Positions 53,843 to 64,000 of a stretch of 64,000 bases of DNA are shown in pieces. This DNA comes from Porpolomopsis calyptriformis. Taxonomy: Eukaryota; Basidiomycota; Agaricomycetes; Agaricales; Hygrophoraceae. The translations under genes were made by a program, and so were the position numbers. The notes under the pieces were generated by a model, which was not told the DNA's origin, searched no databases, and worked only from the letters and a program-made list of their open reading frames with translations. The stretch is from positions 1,364,001 to 1,428,000 of the forward strand of contig OX621165.1 of assembly GCA_951640195.1 (NCBI GenBank), given 5' to 3'. Numbering within the stretch: the stretch's first letter is position 1; every line of letters starts with the position of its first letter.

Positions 53843-56723
53843 ATGCCCTCCATTCTCAACCTCAAGTTCAAAGTCGGTCGCCCTTGTGCACCAATCACCA
53901 GGCTTAACTTACATGTCCTTTTTCCTACTGACCTCATTTTCAGGGCAATAAGTCCTTCGTGGCCTTCAGCAACCTCAATGACTCCGAGTCGCTCACAAAA
54001 ACTTGGAAGGCTGGTTTTTTTCGTTTTATTTTCAATTTTTTTCTCCTCTTATTATGTTCTCCAGATCTGTACCAAGGTTGCCAGCTACCTTGAACAGGGC
54101 CAAAGGCTTGAGAACTTGAGTTGGAGGTTATGGCATCTTCAGTCTCTCATGGTCGACGCAGACAATGCCAAATCCAAACGGGAGTTCAAAAGACTCTCCA
54201 AATTCATGGGTGATAAGCTCGACAAGGAGAAGGGAAGGTCGGTGTACTCACACTCTCTCTCCTGCTAACCCTGAACCCTAACAATTTGTCAATGATCACT
54301 TTTCAGGAGTATCGAAGAGCTGGAAGCTCCTGACTACAAACACACCCACTCTACCGATATGATCCGTCAACGCGCAGCCGAAAAGGAACGTGATCGTGAA
54401 GCCAGCCAGAACGCGCAGCCTGGCACCATCAAGCGTTTACAGTTCACTTTCAGCGTTGAAAAGCCCTCCCCTGTTGACATTGCTCCTGTCAAGAAACCCG
54501 ATCCCAAACCTTCTGCTGACATTTCCGTCAAGCGTTCCAAGTTTAACGCACATATCGTTGCTGAAAGTTACACCAATGACATGATCGGGGCAGGAGAGCA
54601 CTATCACGACAACAACGACTCTTCCCTCACTCAACACGGACGCAAACCTAGCGCCCTCGTGAACGACACTCGAGCTCAATCCCTCCGATTGCCTCCTGTC
54701 TTTTCTAACGATTTGAACTCGACACCGACTTTAACGACCTGCATGAACTATGGTGAGGAAGCGGGGCTCAACCCCTTGAACGATGGCTTCGGCATCGTGC
54801 GACCCACCATCGAGCTTCCTCTCGACGAACTTCTCATCACCGTCGATTCCGCCGACAGCCCCTGGTCTACATCCTACGGGAGCAACGACCAGGACACTCG
54901 CCTAACTGACGACCCGAATTCCCCCAACAACTTCATTCCTGGTACTCAAGACTTTTTCATGTCTGCTCCGATTATTGCCACCTTCACTAACGGCCACCAC
55001 GAGAGTGATGAAGATGAGAGTGACGAAATTAGTGAAGACAGCGATGTCGATTTGACGACCCTCGGCAATCTCCCTCCTATCTCACAAATAGTGAAGGAAA
55101 TGCTCCCAAAGTCTATCTCAACCTCCAGGAATGGCCCAGGTTCCAATGTCAACACGTCGACCGGAAGACCTGCCTTGACGGTGAGAACGCAGGCGACTCC
55201 CATTACGCGCTCCTCGGGGCCTGGCGCTACCGCAACGAGCGTAAACCCGGTTGTCCTCAAGCACACGGGGAACAATAACTCGGCTCCTGGAGGAGTCAAG
55301 GCTGAGTGCTCGAACTGCGGTGCTACTCACACTCCTTTGTGGCGACGTGGCCTGAACGACGAGCTGAACTGTAACGCCTGCGGTCTTTATTGCAAGTTGG
55401 TAAGTATATCCAGGAAGATCGTCCCTGGGTGGTGGTTGAGTTGATCTTGATTAGCACAAGCGTCCACGACCGAAGAGCATGCGCAATACCCACGGCGAGG
55501 GTAGAACCCAAGCCGCTCCTCGTCAGGAGTGTGTAGATGTCATGGGTACGTGTGAATTCCCCTCGATTTCGAATTACCTTATACATGAATACCTTCAGCG
55601 CAATGCTACAATTGTCACACGACAGCGACCCCTCTTTGGAGGAAAGATGACGAGGGTAAAACCGTGTGCAATGCGTAAGTAATCCCAATGTTTTGTTTAT
55701 TAATCAATATTGATTCCCCCGTCATTGTACTAGTTGCGGATTATAGTGAGTGTCCTGATCCCGTGTATTTCACTGCGGATATTGATGCTATCTAGCTATA
55801 AATTGCACGGCTCTCCCCGCCCAATTTCTATGAAATCGGACGTTATTCGAAAGAGGTCTCGACACGATGCTAGACGCGTTGGTATAGGGCCTCCTGAAAC
55901 CCCTACCGCTAGTCCCGGGGTCAGTCGACGGCCGTCTCCCACAAGAGAGGTTTCGCCCACCCTCGCACCCGATTCGACTACTCAAATGTCTTACGATTTT
56001 CACGAAGATTCAGACTATCGTTCCTCCCAGTCTGAACTGATGGGCGCCCTCGGCCCGGAGACGAACCAGCATCTTATTTACAATTCTCAAGGCGCATACA
56101 CCACTTCTCCGCTTTCATTCCCCGGTCCTTACCATCCTGATTATTTATCGCAATTGTACAATATCCCACCTCCAGACGCTCTCCCATTTGCCTCGGTAGA
56201 CGCTTCCGACATGGAGACCATGGGCATGACCCAGAGGACGAACAAACGACGGAGGATGAGCACCAACTCGGATTCTGAACCTCCGTCTTCAGCCGCGTCC
56301 TATAGCTCCTACGCCGATAGCTACTCTACGACTTCGTCTGCAGCCTCTCGTTCTCAACGTTCTTCCATGGAGTTTCCCTTTAGTTCTTACTCCCACCAAT
56401 ACAGCATGCTCCGCGGCTCTGGGAACACATTCTGGCACCCCCCGATGCGCCCCCAGGACTCTCCACAATGTATCCATCCGCCGATGCTTCCGCCTGCTGA
56501 CTCGCCTATGGATTATCTTCACCCCCCTATGATGCCGCACGATGACGATGGCTTGTTTTCCGCCTACCTGCATCCTCCTATGCTTCTTCCCCCTGATGAG
56601 AATACGAACGCGCCTATGCCCTCCATGCAGCCCCACCCCCCCATGTTCCCGAACGACACTATGTACACGAACTCGAGTTCGAGCCGCTCGGACCATTATG
56701 ATTCAAACATGCACACGTATTGA
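53843..56723 (+). CDS. GATA transcription factor, DUF1752 plus two zinc fingers
   Basis: Predicted exons: 53843-53872, 53944 to about 54008, about 54067-54237, 54305-55399, 55455-55545, 55599-55674, 55734-55745, 55796-56723. The N-terminus carries the DUF1752 motif of AreA/Gln3-type nitrogen regulators (LEQGQRLENLSWRLW near 54092-54135). An acidic, Ser-rich middle follows. Finger 1 is CSNC-X17-CNAC, with TPLWRR, then HKRPRPKSM. Finger 2 is CYNC-X17-CNAC, with TPLWRK and YKLHGSPRPISM, spread over three exons including one of 12 nt. The C-terminus has five or six HPPM repeats. A nuclear regulator of nitrogen-source genes binding GATA sites is likely. The iron regulators (SRE/Urbs1) also have two fingers but lack DUF1752 and have a Cys-rich spacer, absent here. 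The intron 2 donor appears to be GC. Confidence 0.88.
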
Positions 56724-57414
56724 TGTTTTCTTTCGTCGCTTACGGGCCGGGGCCTTTTGCGTGTAACAAGCATGCTCGAATGGGGAAAACTCTTGGTCTT
56801 GTTCACCCTCTGACTAATTCTTTGGCATGATCGGCCCTTTTTACCTCATCGTGTCCCCATCTAATTCGCATCCTTGACAATTCCGTTCCGTCCCATCCTT
56901 TCCCGTGTCGCATTGCTTTTCTGGGTAACACAGTTTTTTCTTTTTTCTTTCTTCAACAATCTTCCTATCAAATCAAAAACAAGCCACATATATCATCAGT
57001 TCTCGATTCCTTGCTTCTCTCTCAGCTGTACCACCTCCAAGTTCTCTTCACCCTTGTTCTGCTTCTGTGTAGTATACATTCAAAATTCCCGAATGGGCCG
57101 AGGCCCGGATCCAGACCGGTATTTTAGCACATCATAGCGCGGAGGTCTTTACTCCTACGGGGCTTTTAGATGTTATTTAAATCGATAAATACCTAAATAA
57201 TGTACTTGTTTCACTGAGGTCATGGTCCCATAGAGCCTGCTGATTCGTTGCATCTCAGGATAGTTGTCGCTGGGGAAAGGACTGTCCCAAAACTGTACTG
57301 TACATGTTTTAAGAGCACACTCGTGGCTCTGAAACTGCACTTAGCCTACAGTTTGCAGCAGACAATCCAGCTATCCAGCAGTCAACATCAGGACCAACAT
57401 TCGAACCGCAATGA
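56724..57414. other. Intergenic between convergent GATA and polymerase X genes
   Basis: 3' flanks of two convergent genes. A pyrimidine-rich stretch near 56930-57060 is notable but no reading frame is supported. Confidence 0.5.
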
Positions 57415-60400
57415 TCACCCCCTCACGCGTTCGTGAGGTTCTTGCCACGGCACACCCAGTATCTTGAAAATTTCCTCCTCTCTCTCAGAGGCAATGATAG
57501 TCCCTATGGAGAAGGAGAACCACAAGAGCATAAATGACAACATTTAGATTCGCAAGCAGCCGGAGAAACGCACCCTCGTTTACTTTGACTCGACGATTAC
57601 GAGGATCGCGCACGACGCCACCGTAAAGACCTCTTTGGTTCAACGAATAACCCATGACTCCCGCTTTATACCTGATAGCACGATTGAACTAATATATCGG
57701 TAAAAATCAGCTGCTTTGACTTGAAGCAAAGGGCAACAAGAACCCACAATATCGTCGCCCTATCACCATGTAAATCACACAACGTTAACACAATGAGTAT
57801 TAGAGTGTTCATGATAAGAAACGACTCGCCGTGTAATAGAGTAATGCAGCTCCCCTTGATACCCACGGCACCGTTAGGATGTCAATGCGCCTCCTTCGAG
57901 AACCTTTTCCAGGCAGACGACAGAGCCCTCGATAGCAGGCCTCAGTGTTTTCCCAGTCTTCCGGGAGTGAGAGATCTTCTGTGAGCAGACCGATGCTGTG
58001 GAGATCACGAAGCAATGTTTTGAGAATACCTGTTGGGTAATGATGAACGAGAAGAGTGGTCGATAGATCAAAAATGTGATCCCACCAGCGTGTGTTTTGC
58101 CATCATCTACAGGGCGAGTGATGAGAATATCGATGTCGCCGCAATCAGCCTTTCCCCTGCAATGGTTTGGGTTAACTTGTACCGCAGAACAATGAACAAC
58201 GCGATAGACCTGCGAAAACTACCCATAATGTCGATGAATAACTTAGGGTCGAGAGCAAGAGCTGGCCTAGTATTACTATTTAACGAACTCGAGAGAAACG
58301 AATCATCTTGCCTCGAGGTTTAATGCAGTTGAAAACCGCCTCGGCTTCGCTTCGAGGCATTCTGGAATTGAGGTCTAAGGAAAACTCCTCAATAACCAAG
58401 GAGGTCAGAGTAAAGGACTTTTACCATCGTAAAACTTAACCCCTATTTCCTGGCACGCTGTTAATTTAATACCGCCCTTCCTCGCTTTGACATCGTCTAG
58501 GGTCCTACAGCCGCTGGCGTACCACTTGAATGCCGTTAGCCGCCCTGAAGAAAAGACACTCAAAATCCTTCCGCAGTGTCTGGATATAACAACATCCACA
58601 TACCAACGCCGTAGATCCCCTGGAAAATGTGGACCGCTTCCACGTCATCGGTTTTTTCGTATCCAATGCGGCGCAACTCTCCGGTTCGAATAATCTCCAT
58701 GATCTGTGATACGGAAAGGATGGACGTGGGTTAAATTAAGTGTGCGCAAAAGCAAGGGTGAAAATCGTAATCACTTGCCTTCAATGCTGTCTTTTCTCCC
58801 ACACCACGAATGGATCGCGCTTCGGCAAATGATTTGATACGCTTAGGGTAATTACGAAGAGCCCTCAGACCTAGTAGAAAAAACAACACTGAGGCGAAAA
58901 GGAGCACAAGAACTCTGGGGTCACTTACATTTTCCATAGCCGAAAGCACGCCAACGATCTTCATCAGACGGTTTAGACTTGTGGAGTTCCATCAACTCTT
59001 CCAGCTAGGATAGGATTCATGAACCCAAGGTGCCCAACTTGATAGATAGGCACGAACCTTGTCAACAACATCCTGATTGACGCAATGCGACATTTGCGCC
59101 TCTTTCTTGTCACAAGTAAAGCCCTAGAAGAGAGATAGAAAGAGAAAAAAACAGCGACTGATCATAATGATACAGAACTTACCCTTTTTTGCACAGGTTG
59201 ACGAACCATCTCTATTATTTGGTGGTCAGATTCGCCATCGCTTGAGCCAGCATCGGTATCTTCCCCCTCGTGGTTCGGCCACTTTTGAGAATTACTTGAA
59301 TACAAGGAAGGGTCCCAAATGAGTGGTGCCCACCGCATTTTCGCATTTGGTTCTAGCCAATGCATAAAACTCAGCAAGTGGATCTTCAGAATGAAAATCC
59401 CGAGGCAAAGTGATTAATGAAGATGTTGCGGTATGAGATACGCTTTCTGCCGCAGTGGTAGAGGCAGCGGACTGAGGATGCTGAGGCGGCTCTTCCTGAG
59501 TGGATTCGCTGGCCCCCAAACAAGTGAGATCATGAAGGTAACGAGCAGCCAAGGAAAACACGCATACTATATCTGGCTAGACTCATCGCTGTCGTTAGCT
59601 GAGCTTTCCTTCACTTTTCCTTTGTCCTTCTGTTTGGCCTTCCTTGTTGAGGGAATGTCCACTCGTCCCGCGTCAAACCGTTCAAGGAACGCCGCATGCA
59701 TACAAACATCATCCATCCGAACTTCCTCATCTTCACTCTCCTTGGATTTGCGGCCAGTGCGCTTGAGTCCAGATAAAACCCAACTCCACGTTACCGTTGG
59801 GATGTGATTTGGAATATCTTGGAGCTTCTGGATTCCGAGAGCCCGCACCGTGGGTCCCCGCTGAGCGTCTGTTACAATGTGCGAAACGACTAAAGGGTCG
59901 TATGTCGGCAGAAGAGTGCCACCATGTTTGACAATCTGTCCGGTATAGCTAGAAAAAGGCAACGGTACTAAATCTCAAGGGCGCTCACGAGATCCATTCT
60001 TCCTCTTGTCCTAGCTCCGGCATATTGCATATCCCCTCCGATATAAAAAATATTCTTACCCTTTAAACACTTGACGCTGTTGGGTTTCCCACCAGCAGGT
60101 GGAGTTTCTTGCAGTTTCAGTGCATACTCGCAGGGGGTCATCAGTTGCGGTTTCAGCTTCACCTTCGCTTTGGCTGGCTTTTTTTCTTTCCTTAAGCTTG
60201 GTTCAGAGTCGATGAGAGGTCGCTTGTGTCTCGGTGGTTGCGCTGTGGCTGAAGATGAGGAAGGCTTTGGCACGATAGACTTCGGGTTCTCCAGCGCTAT
60301 TACGGTTCTTGTATTCACCGGATAATTCTGGGACTGTGGTTCTGTCCTTGACAAACTTGCGGCAGATGTCTCGAGTGGAGGGGGGGACGCATCCTCAATG

Positions 60401-61790
60401 ACAAGGGTAGAATTTCCAGATACTAAGGTATTGTTGACATCCGAATTGCCAGCTGGGGTCTTGACGACTCCATCCCATCGTCTTGGACTTGAATGGCTTG
60501 AGCTCTTCCCCTTGTCTTCAGGGAATGGCAGCAAACTCTGATCTGAACGAGATTTTTCTTGCCGGAACGGAGGCAAGGAAGTCCGATCACATGTCGAATC
60601 TATTGCCTCTACTGAGTCTTCGGTAGGCGAGAATTTGACTTGAGGTAGGTCAGAGTTTTCAACTTGTCTATCGCAGCCCGTGGACATACGATGCCTTTTT
60701 TGTTCGTCAGTGTGATGATTACTTCTCGCACGCATGGCCGATATTGATCCTTCTTTTCTTTGAAAGCCTTGTTGGAAAGTGCTGGTTGATATTGGAGAAC
60801 TCTGGGGCTGATGATCACCTGTCGCGGTGATTGATGCTGCGATATCTACCCTTTGCGGTCGGATCGGCCTAGGTTCCTTTCTCAGGTAAGCCTGGGCAAA
60901 TAATATATCACCGCGTTAACCCGTACCTTTTCTTGATCGCTAAGGTTTCTACCTGATCGCTTGATCGCTTTGAATTTCCTGAAGCTCTTTGGGTTGCGCC
61001 CTCGGGATGAACCAAAATTTTCACCTCCGTCTGGCATTTACCAGTCTGTTGTTGGATTTGGGCAACATCTGGTGTAGCTGGCTGCCCGCGGTTGACTCTG
61101 GCAGGGGAAACTTCTCGAATGACGACTGTGGATTGCTCATCACTTGTGGCATTCAAGAGGGTAACGCTGGACATTTTTTATTCGTCAAGGACTGCGGGAT
61201 TTTGATCTGGATGTGGTAAGGTTCACCTATCGTATCTCTGGGGGAAATTTTCAGAGGATTCGGAAGCTGGGGCAACCGGGTGCGTAATTTCAGAGTTGTT
61301 AGAGTTGTTAGTAAGCTTGCGATGTTTTCGTTTCTTCTCGACTAGAACGGTCTCAGGGGCGAAGGCGTCTTGATCTCCTTGTTCTCGCTTGAAACTGGCA
61401 GAAAAATTGTGAGTCCAACTTAATGGCCAAGCCCGACAAAGATGTACCTTCCATCACTTTGATTTTGGGGTGTAGGATCACGGGAGGAAGATCGAGCTAG
61501 AATAAATTCATTATTCAACGGCGGAACCGCATTCGCACTTCATTCTCCTACTTGATGCGTGTTCCTGGCCCTTACCGGTGGCGTTGCTAAAAGAACTGTT
61601 GGCGGGGGAAACCGGTCGATTGCGTGGCAGGTTTTGACTGATTCACACCGGGATTATTGGATGTCAGCAATTCACTGAAATACACTGACCTTAACACATG
61701 AGCAAGATATTCATCAGAATCCTGGTCGGAGATGTCCATTCGTCTATCCTGCTCTAGGAAGAATTCCTCTGCTTCCGCGTTGGTCATCAT
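57415..61790 (-). CDS. DNA polymerase X family (lambda/Pol4-like) with BRCT domain
   Basis: A multi-exon gene starting MMTNAEAEEFFLEQDRRMD at 61790 and ending EPHERVRG at 57415. After a long Ser/Pro-rich leader (60908-61174, 60000-60735) comes a BRCT domain (CLKGKNIFYIGGD, IVKHGGTLLPTYD, VTWSWVLSG; 59770-60060). The helix-hairpin-helix motif ARSIRGVGEKTALK lies near 58800, and the fingers/thumb GRLTAFKWYASGCRTLDDV and LTACQEIGVKFYDDLNSRMP near 58330-58540. The nucleotidyl-transfer site IMGSFRRGKADCGDIDILIT is split by an intron (58090-58230); the two Asp of DID bind metal, and the third Asp is in RIDILTVPW near 57880. FNRAIRYKAGVMGYSLNQRG (57650) follows. The role is gap filling in end joining and base repair (family knowledge). 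Exact exon borders are uncertain. Confidence 0.85.
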
Positions 61791-62225
61791 TGCTTTCAAG
61801 TCGGTGAAAAGATCGAGGGTGTTAGACGAAGCTTAATCCTTGTAAAAGGGGTAAACCAGAAATGGCAGAAAATCACGTGTGCATCTTTCATCAGCAAGTA
61901 ACCGACTTGACTTTTTTTGAAACGCCTACAGGCACCCATACGACCGCTACAAACAGACCATTGAGGCAGCCTTATCGTACACTCGAACCCAGCGAACTAA
62001 TTATTTGACATTTCAAGTGTCACATCATTTCTCATCATGATCCTGTGGTTCATGGCGTTCACGTTGGGCGTCTGTATATTGTGCAATTTCCCATGATGAC
62101 AGTCGTTAACCGCAGATTCCTGTCTCACGGGATGTCTATAAACGTCCTGGCAAGTCTGGCTAACATAGCGGGTTCGTGACTGCAACTAACTATTATCCGA
62201 AAGCAGGGTACCTTTAGCGATGTCA

Positions 62226-62282
62226 CGAAAGAGTGGCAACGGGAACAAATCGAGGGACGATTTGTTCCCGCTATCACTTTCG
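62226..62282. repeat. Hairpin 1
   Basis: Inverted repeat around AGGGA. The inner arms GGGAACAAATCG / CGATTTGTTCCC are perfect; the outer arms CGAAAG / CTTTCG pair with a few mismatches between. Confidence 0.75.
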
Positions 62283-62372
62283 GGCATCACTCAGGAGGAG
62301 AGCCGCTCACTATGACTCACCACTGGGTGTCAGATCCTACCACACATTGGCCACATATAAACAGTCTTTAAG

Positions 62373-62470
62373 GCACCTAAAATCGCGCCCACAAGAGAGT
62401 AAATCGGCGGCCATTATCAGTTCCCCGCCGATTTACTCTTGTGGGACGTGCCGGGCGCGATTTTAGGCGC
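62373..62470. repeat. Hairpin 2
   Basis: A 98-bp foldback. The inner arms ACAAGAG..AGTAAATCGGCGG pair with CCGCCGATTTACTCTTGT, the outer arms CCTAAAATCGCGCCC pair with GGGCGCGATTTTAGG. The centre is about CCATTATCAGTTC. Confidence 0.8.
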
Positions 62471-62499
62471 TGTCAGCGATACACAGATCACTCCGCGAG

Positions 62500-62563
62500 G
62501 TTGGCTTTAAGAGAAACGTGTAGATTTTTGGACCCACAATCTACACGTTGCTCTTAAGCCAAC
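62500..62563. repeat. Hairpin 3
   Basis: A 64-bp foldback. GTTGGCTTTAAGAGAAACG continuing to TGTAGAT pairs with ATCTACACGTTGCTCTTAAG then CCAAC; the loop is about TTTTGGACCCACA. Confidence 0.8.
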
Positions 62564-62661
62564 ATTACATTATTGTGGCGGTCCCGTACGGCCCAGAACT
62601 CTGGATCCCGCCCTGAACCCTCATAATTGAATTCTTCATCCCGTCGCATAAGCGGCAGTAT

Positions 62662-62669
62662 TATAAAAA
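62662..62669 (+). promoter_or_regulatory. TATA box of the methyltransferase gene
   Basis: TATAAAAA lies 75 bp before the predicted ATG at 62744, about 100 bp after hairpin 3. Confidence 0.5.
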
Positions 62670-62743
62670 GGTTATATACCTCAATTCCCTCCGAGTGCGT
62701 TTTCTCTACCCTATCTCTGAATCCTCGCTCTGCCTCGCCCTCA

Positions 62744-63990
62744 ATGACTAACCCTGGCAGCAACAACAACTTCAGAAACCAAGGCGTTGGGTCTTTGCGT
62801 GCCGACGACGAGGATGACGAAACATACGATCATTATTCAACGGCTGGTTTGGTGGAGCTGCGATCCAACGACTTCCCGGACTACTTTATAGAACGGGATG
62901 ATCGCCTCTTCCATTCTCATGGTAACGCGCTGTACCCTCTCCCTGTTGATACGCCAGAGCAGCAAGTGCGTGATTGGATGTACCCGCCTGAATATAGTAA
63001 CATAACACTATCTCACTGCAGCGACTCAATGTGGAGCATACTGCTCTGCACCAACTGATTGGTGCCAACTACATTGGCCCAGTCCCGCAAGTCCTGGAGG
63101 CTGACTCAAGGCAAAAGCTTGTCCTTGATGTTGGAAATGGCACTGGGCAATGGTATGAGTCACTGGGAACAATATTCTTGCATTGATCTCATTCCTATCT
63201 TGAAATAGGCTTTTAGAAATGGCCAGTGAATTCCCACATGTCCAATTTCGAGGAATTGATATTGGTATAATGCTCTGATTAATTTGGTTTTATTCATCCA
63301 TCACTCAATATTGTTGTTGCAGTACCAATTGCTACCAGATATCCACCAAAGAACGTACAGATTGAGATGCATGATATTAATCAGCAATTTAGATGGAATG
63401 ACAACATGATTGACTTTGTTCATATCCGAAATATGTGGATGACTGTCAGCATTGTCAACTTCTTACTGTGATCATGGTACTGACATTCATAACAGACACG
63501 AAACTACCCTAACATAATTAACGAGATCGCCCGTGTCCTGCGACCCGGCGGGCTTTTGTTATGCTGCGAATGGGGGTTCTATCCGAGCCTTCACCCCGTT
63601 TATCGCACCGATCCTTCTGTTCAAGCCCCGGGAGCATACAGATTTTTTGATATTGTCACGCAGTCGCTGATTCTGTTGGGCATCCGCCCTGTTGCGAATG
63701 CCATTCCAGATTGGCTAGCGAGGTCTAGTCAATTCGACGAGATCACCCCACAACTGTACTACATGCCTATTGGGCCATGGCATCAGGATCCCGGTCTTCA
63801 AAGGATCGGGAAGGCCTTCAGGGCGGCATGCAAGCGACTTCCGGATGCACTGAGACCGATGTTGATCAGGGCAGGATGGAATGAGACGGTTCTGGATCAG
63901 GTTTTCATGGATTACTTCCACGATCTGCAGACTGTGAAAGGAATGGTTTGCGTTTACCACACGGTTCATGCTCGGAAAAAGCGATTGTAG
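62744..63990 (+). CDS. Class I SAM-dependent methyltransferase
   Basis: Five exons fit in phase: 62744-62965, 63022-63152, 63209-63264, 63323-63444, 63496-63990; about 341 residues. The start is MTNPGSNNNFRNQGVGSLRA, with an acidic stretch DDEDDETYD. Motif I is LVLDVGNGTGQW (the common form has Cys in place of Asn), coded across the exon 2/3 junction. The acidic post-I residue is in FRGIDIV, motif II region DFVHIRNMW, and motif III region IARVLRPGGLLLCCEWG. The C-terminal half has the layout of the large basidiomycete family of such enzymes (about 340 residues), often linked to secondary metabolism. The substrate cannot be predicted. The donor of intron 4 (GTCAGC) is weaker than the others. 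It is divergent from the polymerase X gene, with the three hairpins between. Confidence 0.85.
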
Positions 63991-64000
63991 TCTAAGATAT

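Noticed and set aside
55307..55850. Double GATA protein as an SRE/Urbs1-type iron regulator
   Set aside because: The Cys-rich spacer between fingers is absent and a DUF1752 motif is present; kept only as an alternative.
1..64000. tRNA or rRNA genes
   Set aside because: No cloverleaf with A/B boxes or rRNA-like block was seen by eye on either strand; a tRNAscan run would be decisive.

Overview
The window reads as genomic DNA of a filamentous basidiomycete (Agaricomycetes-like). The introns are about 43-75 nt with GT-AG borders, there is a KDZ-type transposon with a CxC2 cysteine cluster, there are chromodomain Ty3/Gypsy elements, and the host genes are typical of fungi: a Faa1/4-type acyl-CoA synthetase, a DUF1752 double-GATA factor, a BRCT polymerase X and a class I methyltransferase. 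No rRNA, tRNA, CRISPR or bacterial feature was seen.

Layout. Positions 1-46,702 are almost entirely nested transposons. Gypsy copy A1 (154-14,787, coding on -) is interrupted by a complete Gypsy element B (1,046-8,869, target duplication CTGTC). B itself carries two solo-LTR-like insertions (3,172-3,715 and 6,258-6,616), and A1 carries a third (11,218-11,790). A second A copy, A2 (14,788-21,777), abuts A1. A Copia element (21,848-39,688, 113-bp LTRs, coding on -) lies inside a broken unidentified reading frame. It is itself split by a 13.3-kb KDZ DNA transposon (22,773-36,097, target duplication GGCTCGT). A third Gypsy family, D, follows on + (40,028-46,702, duplication GTCTG). From 46,703 the sequence becomes ordinary host DNA: acyl-CoA synthetase (-), a 3.9-kb apparently gene-free stretch, the GATA factor (+), polymerase X (-), a cluster of three hairpins, and a methyltransferase (+).

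The most interesting content. (1) The KDZ element carries, besides a decayed transposase, a TET/JBP-type 2-oxoglutarate dioxygenase gene, a gene with a Zn2Cys6-like cysteine cluster, and a WFGKH-type accessory gene. It is bounded by about 1.5 kb on each side of arrays built on a CGG-containing core (TCGGCC/GGCCGA), which is the kind of triplet Zn2Cys6 proteins bind. (2) All three Gypsy families show the layout expected for self-primed reverse transcription. The 11 nt found one base after the 5' LTR are the exact reverse complement of 11 nt lying 31-35 bp downstream of the LTR TATA box, and the two segments covary between families. (3) All three also place GGGTTTT or GGATTTT immediately before the gag stop, with pol in the -1 frame. 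(4) All three carry a third open frame between pol and the 3' LTR. (5) The eight differences between the two D LTRs are all CpG to TpG/CpA, and most internal stops in the elements look like C-to-T changes, so the cluster seems to be decaying by methylation-linked deamination while carrying a gene of a 5-methylcytosine oxidase family.

How the parts work together. The retroelements are gag-pol units with their own control signals. The KDZ element is a multi-gene unit whose accessory proteins may act on its own ends or on DNA methylation (inference). The host genes are unrelated housekeeping or regulatory genes. All coordinates were read by eye; exon borders are predictions, and no database search was run.
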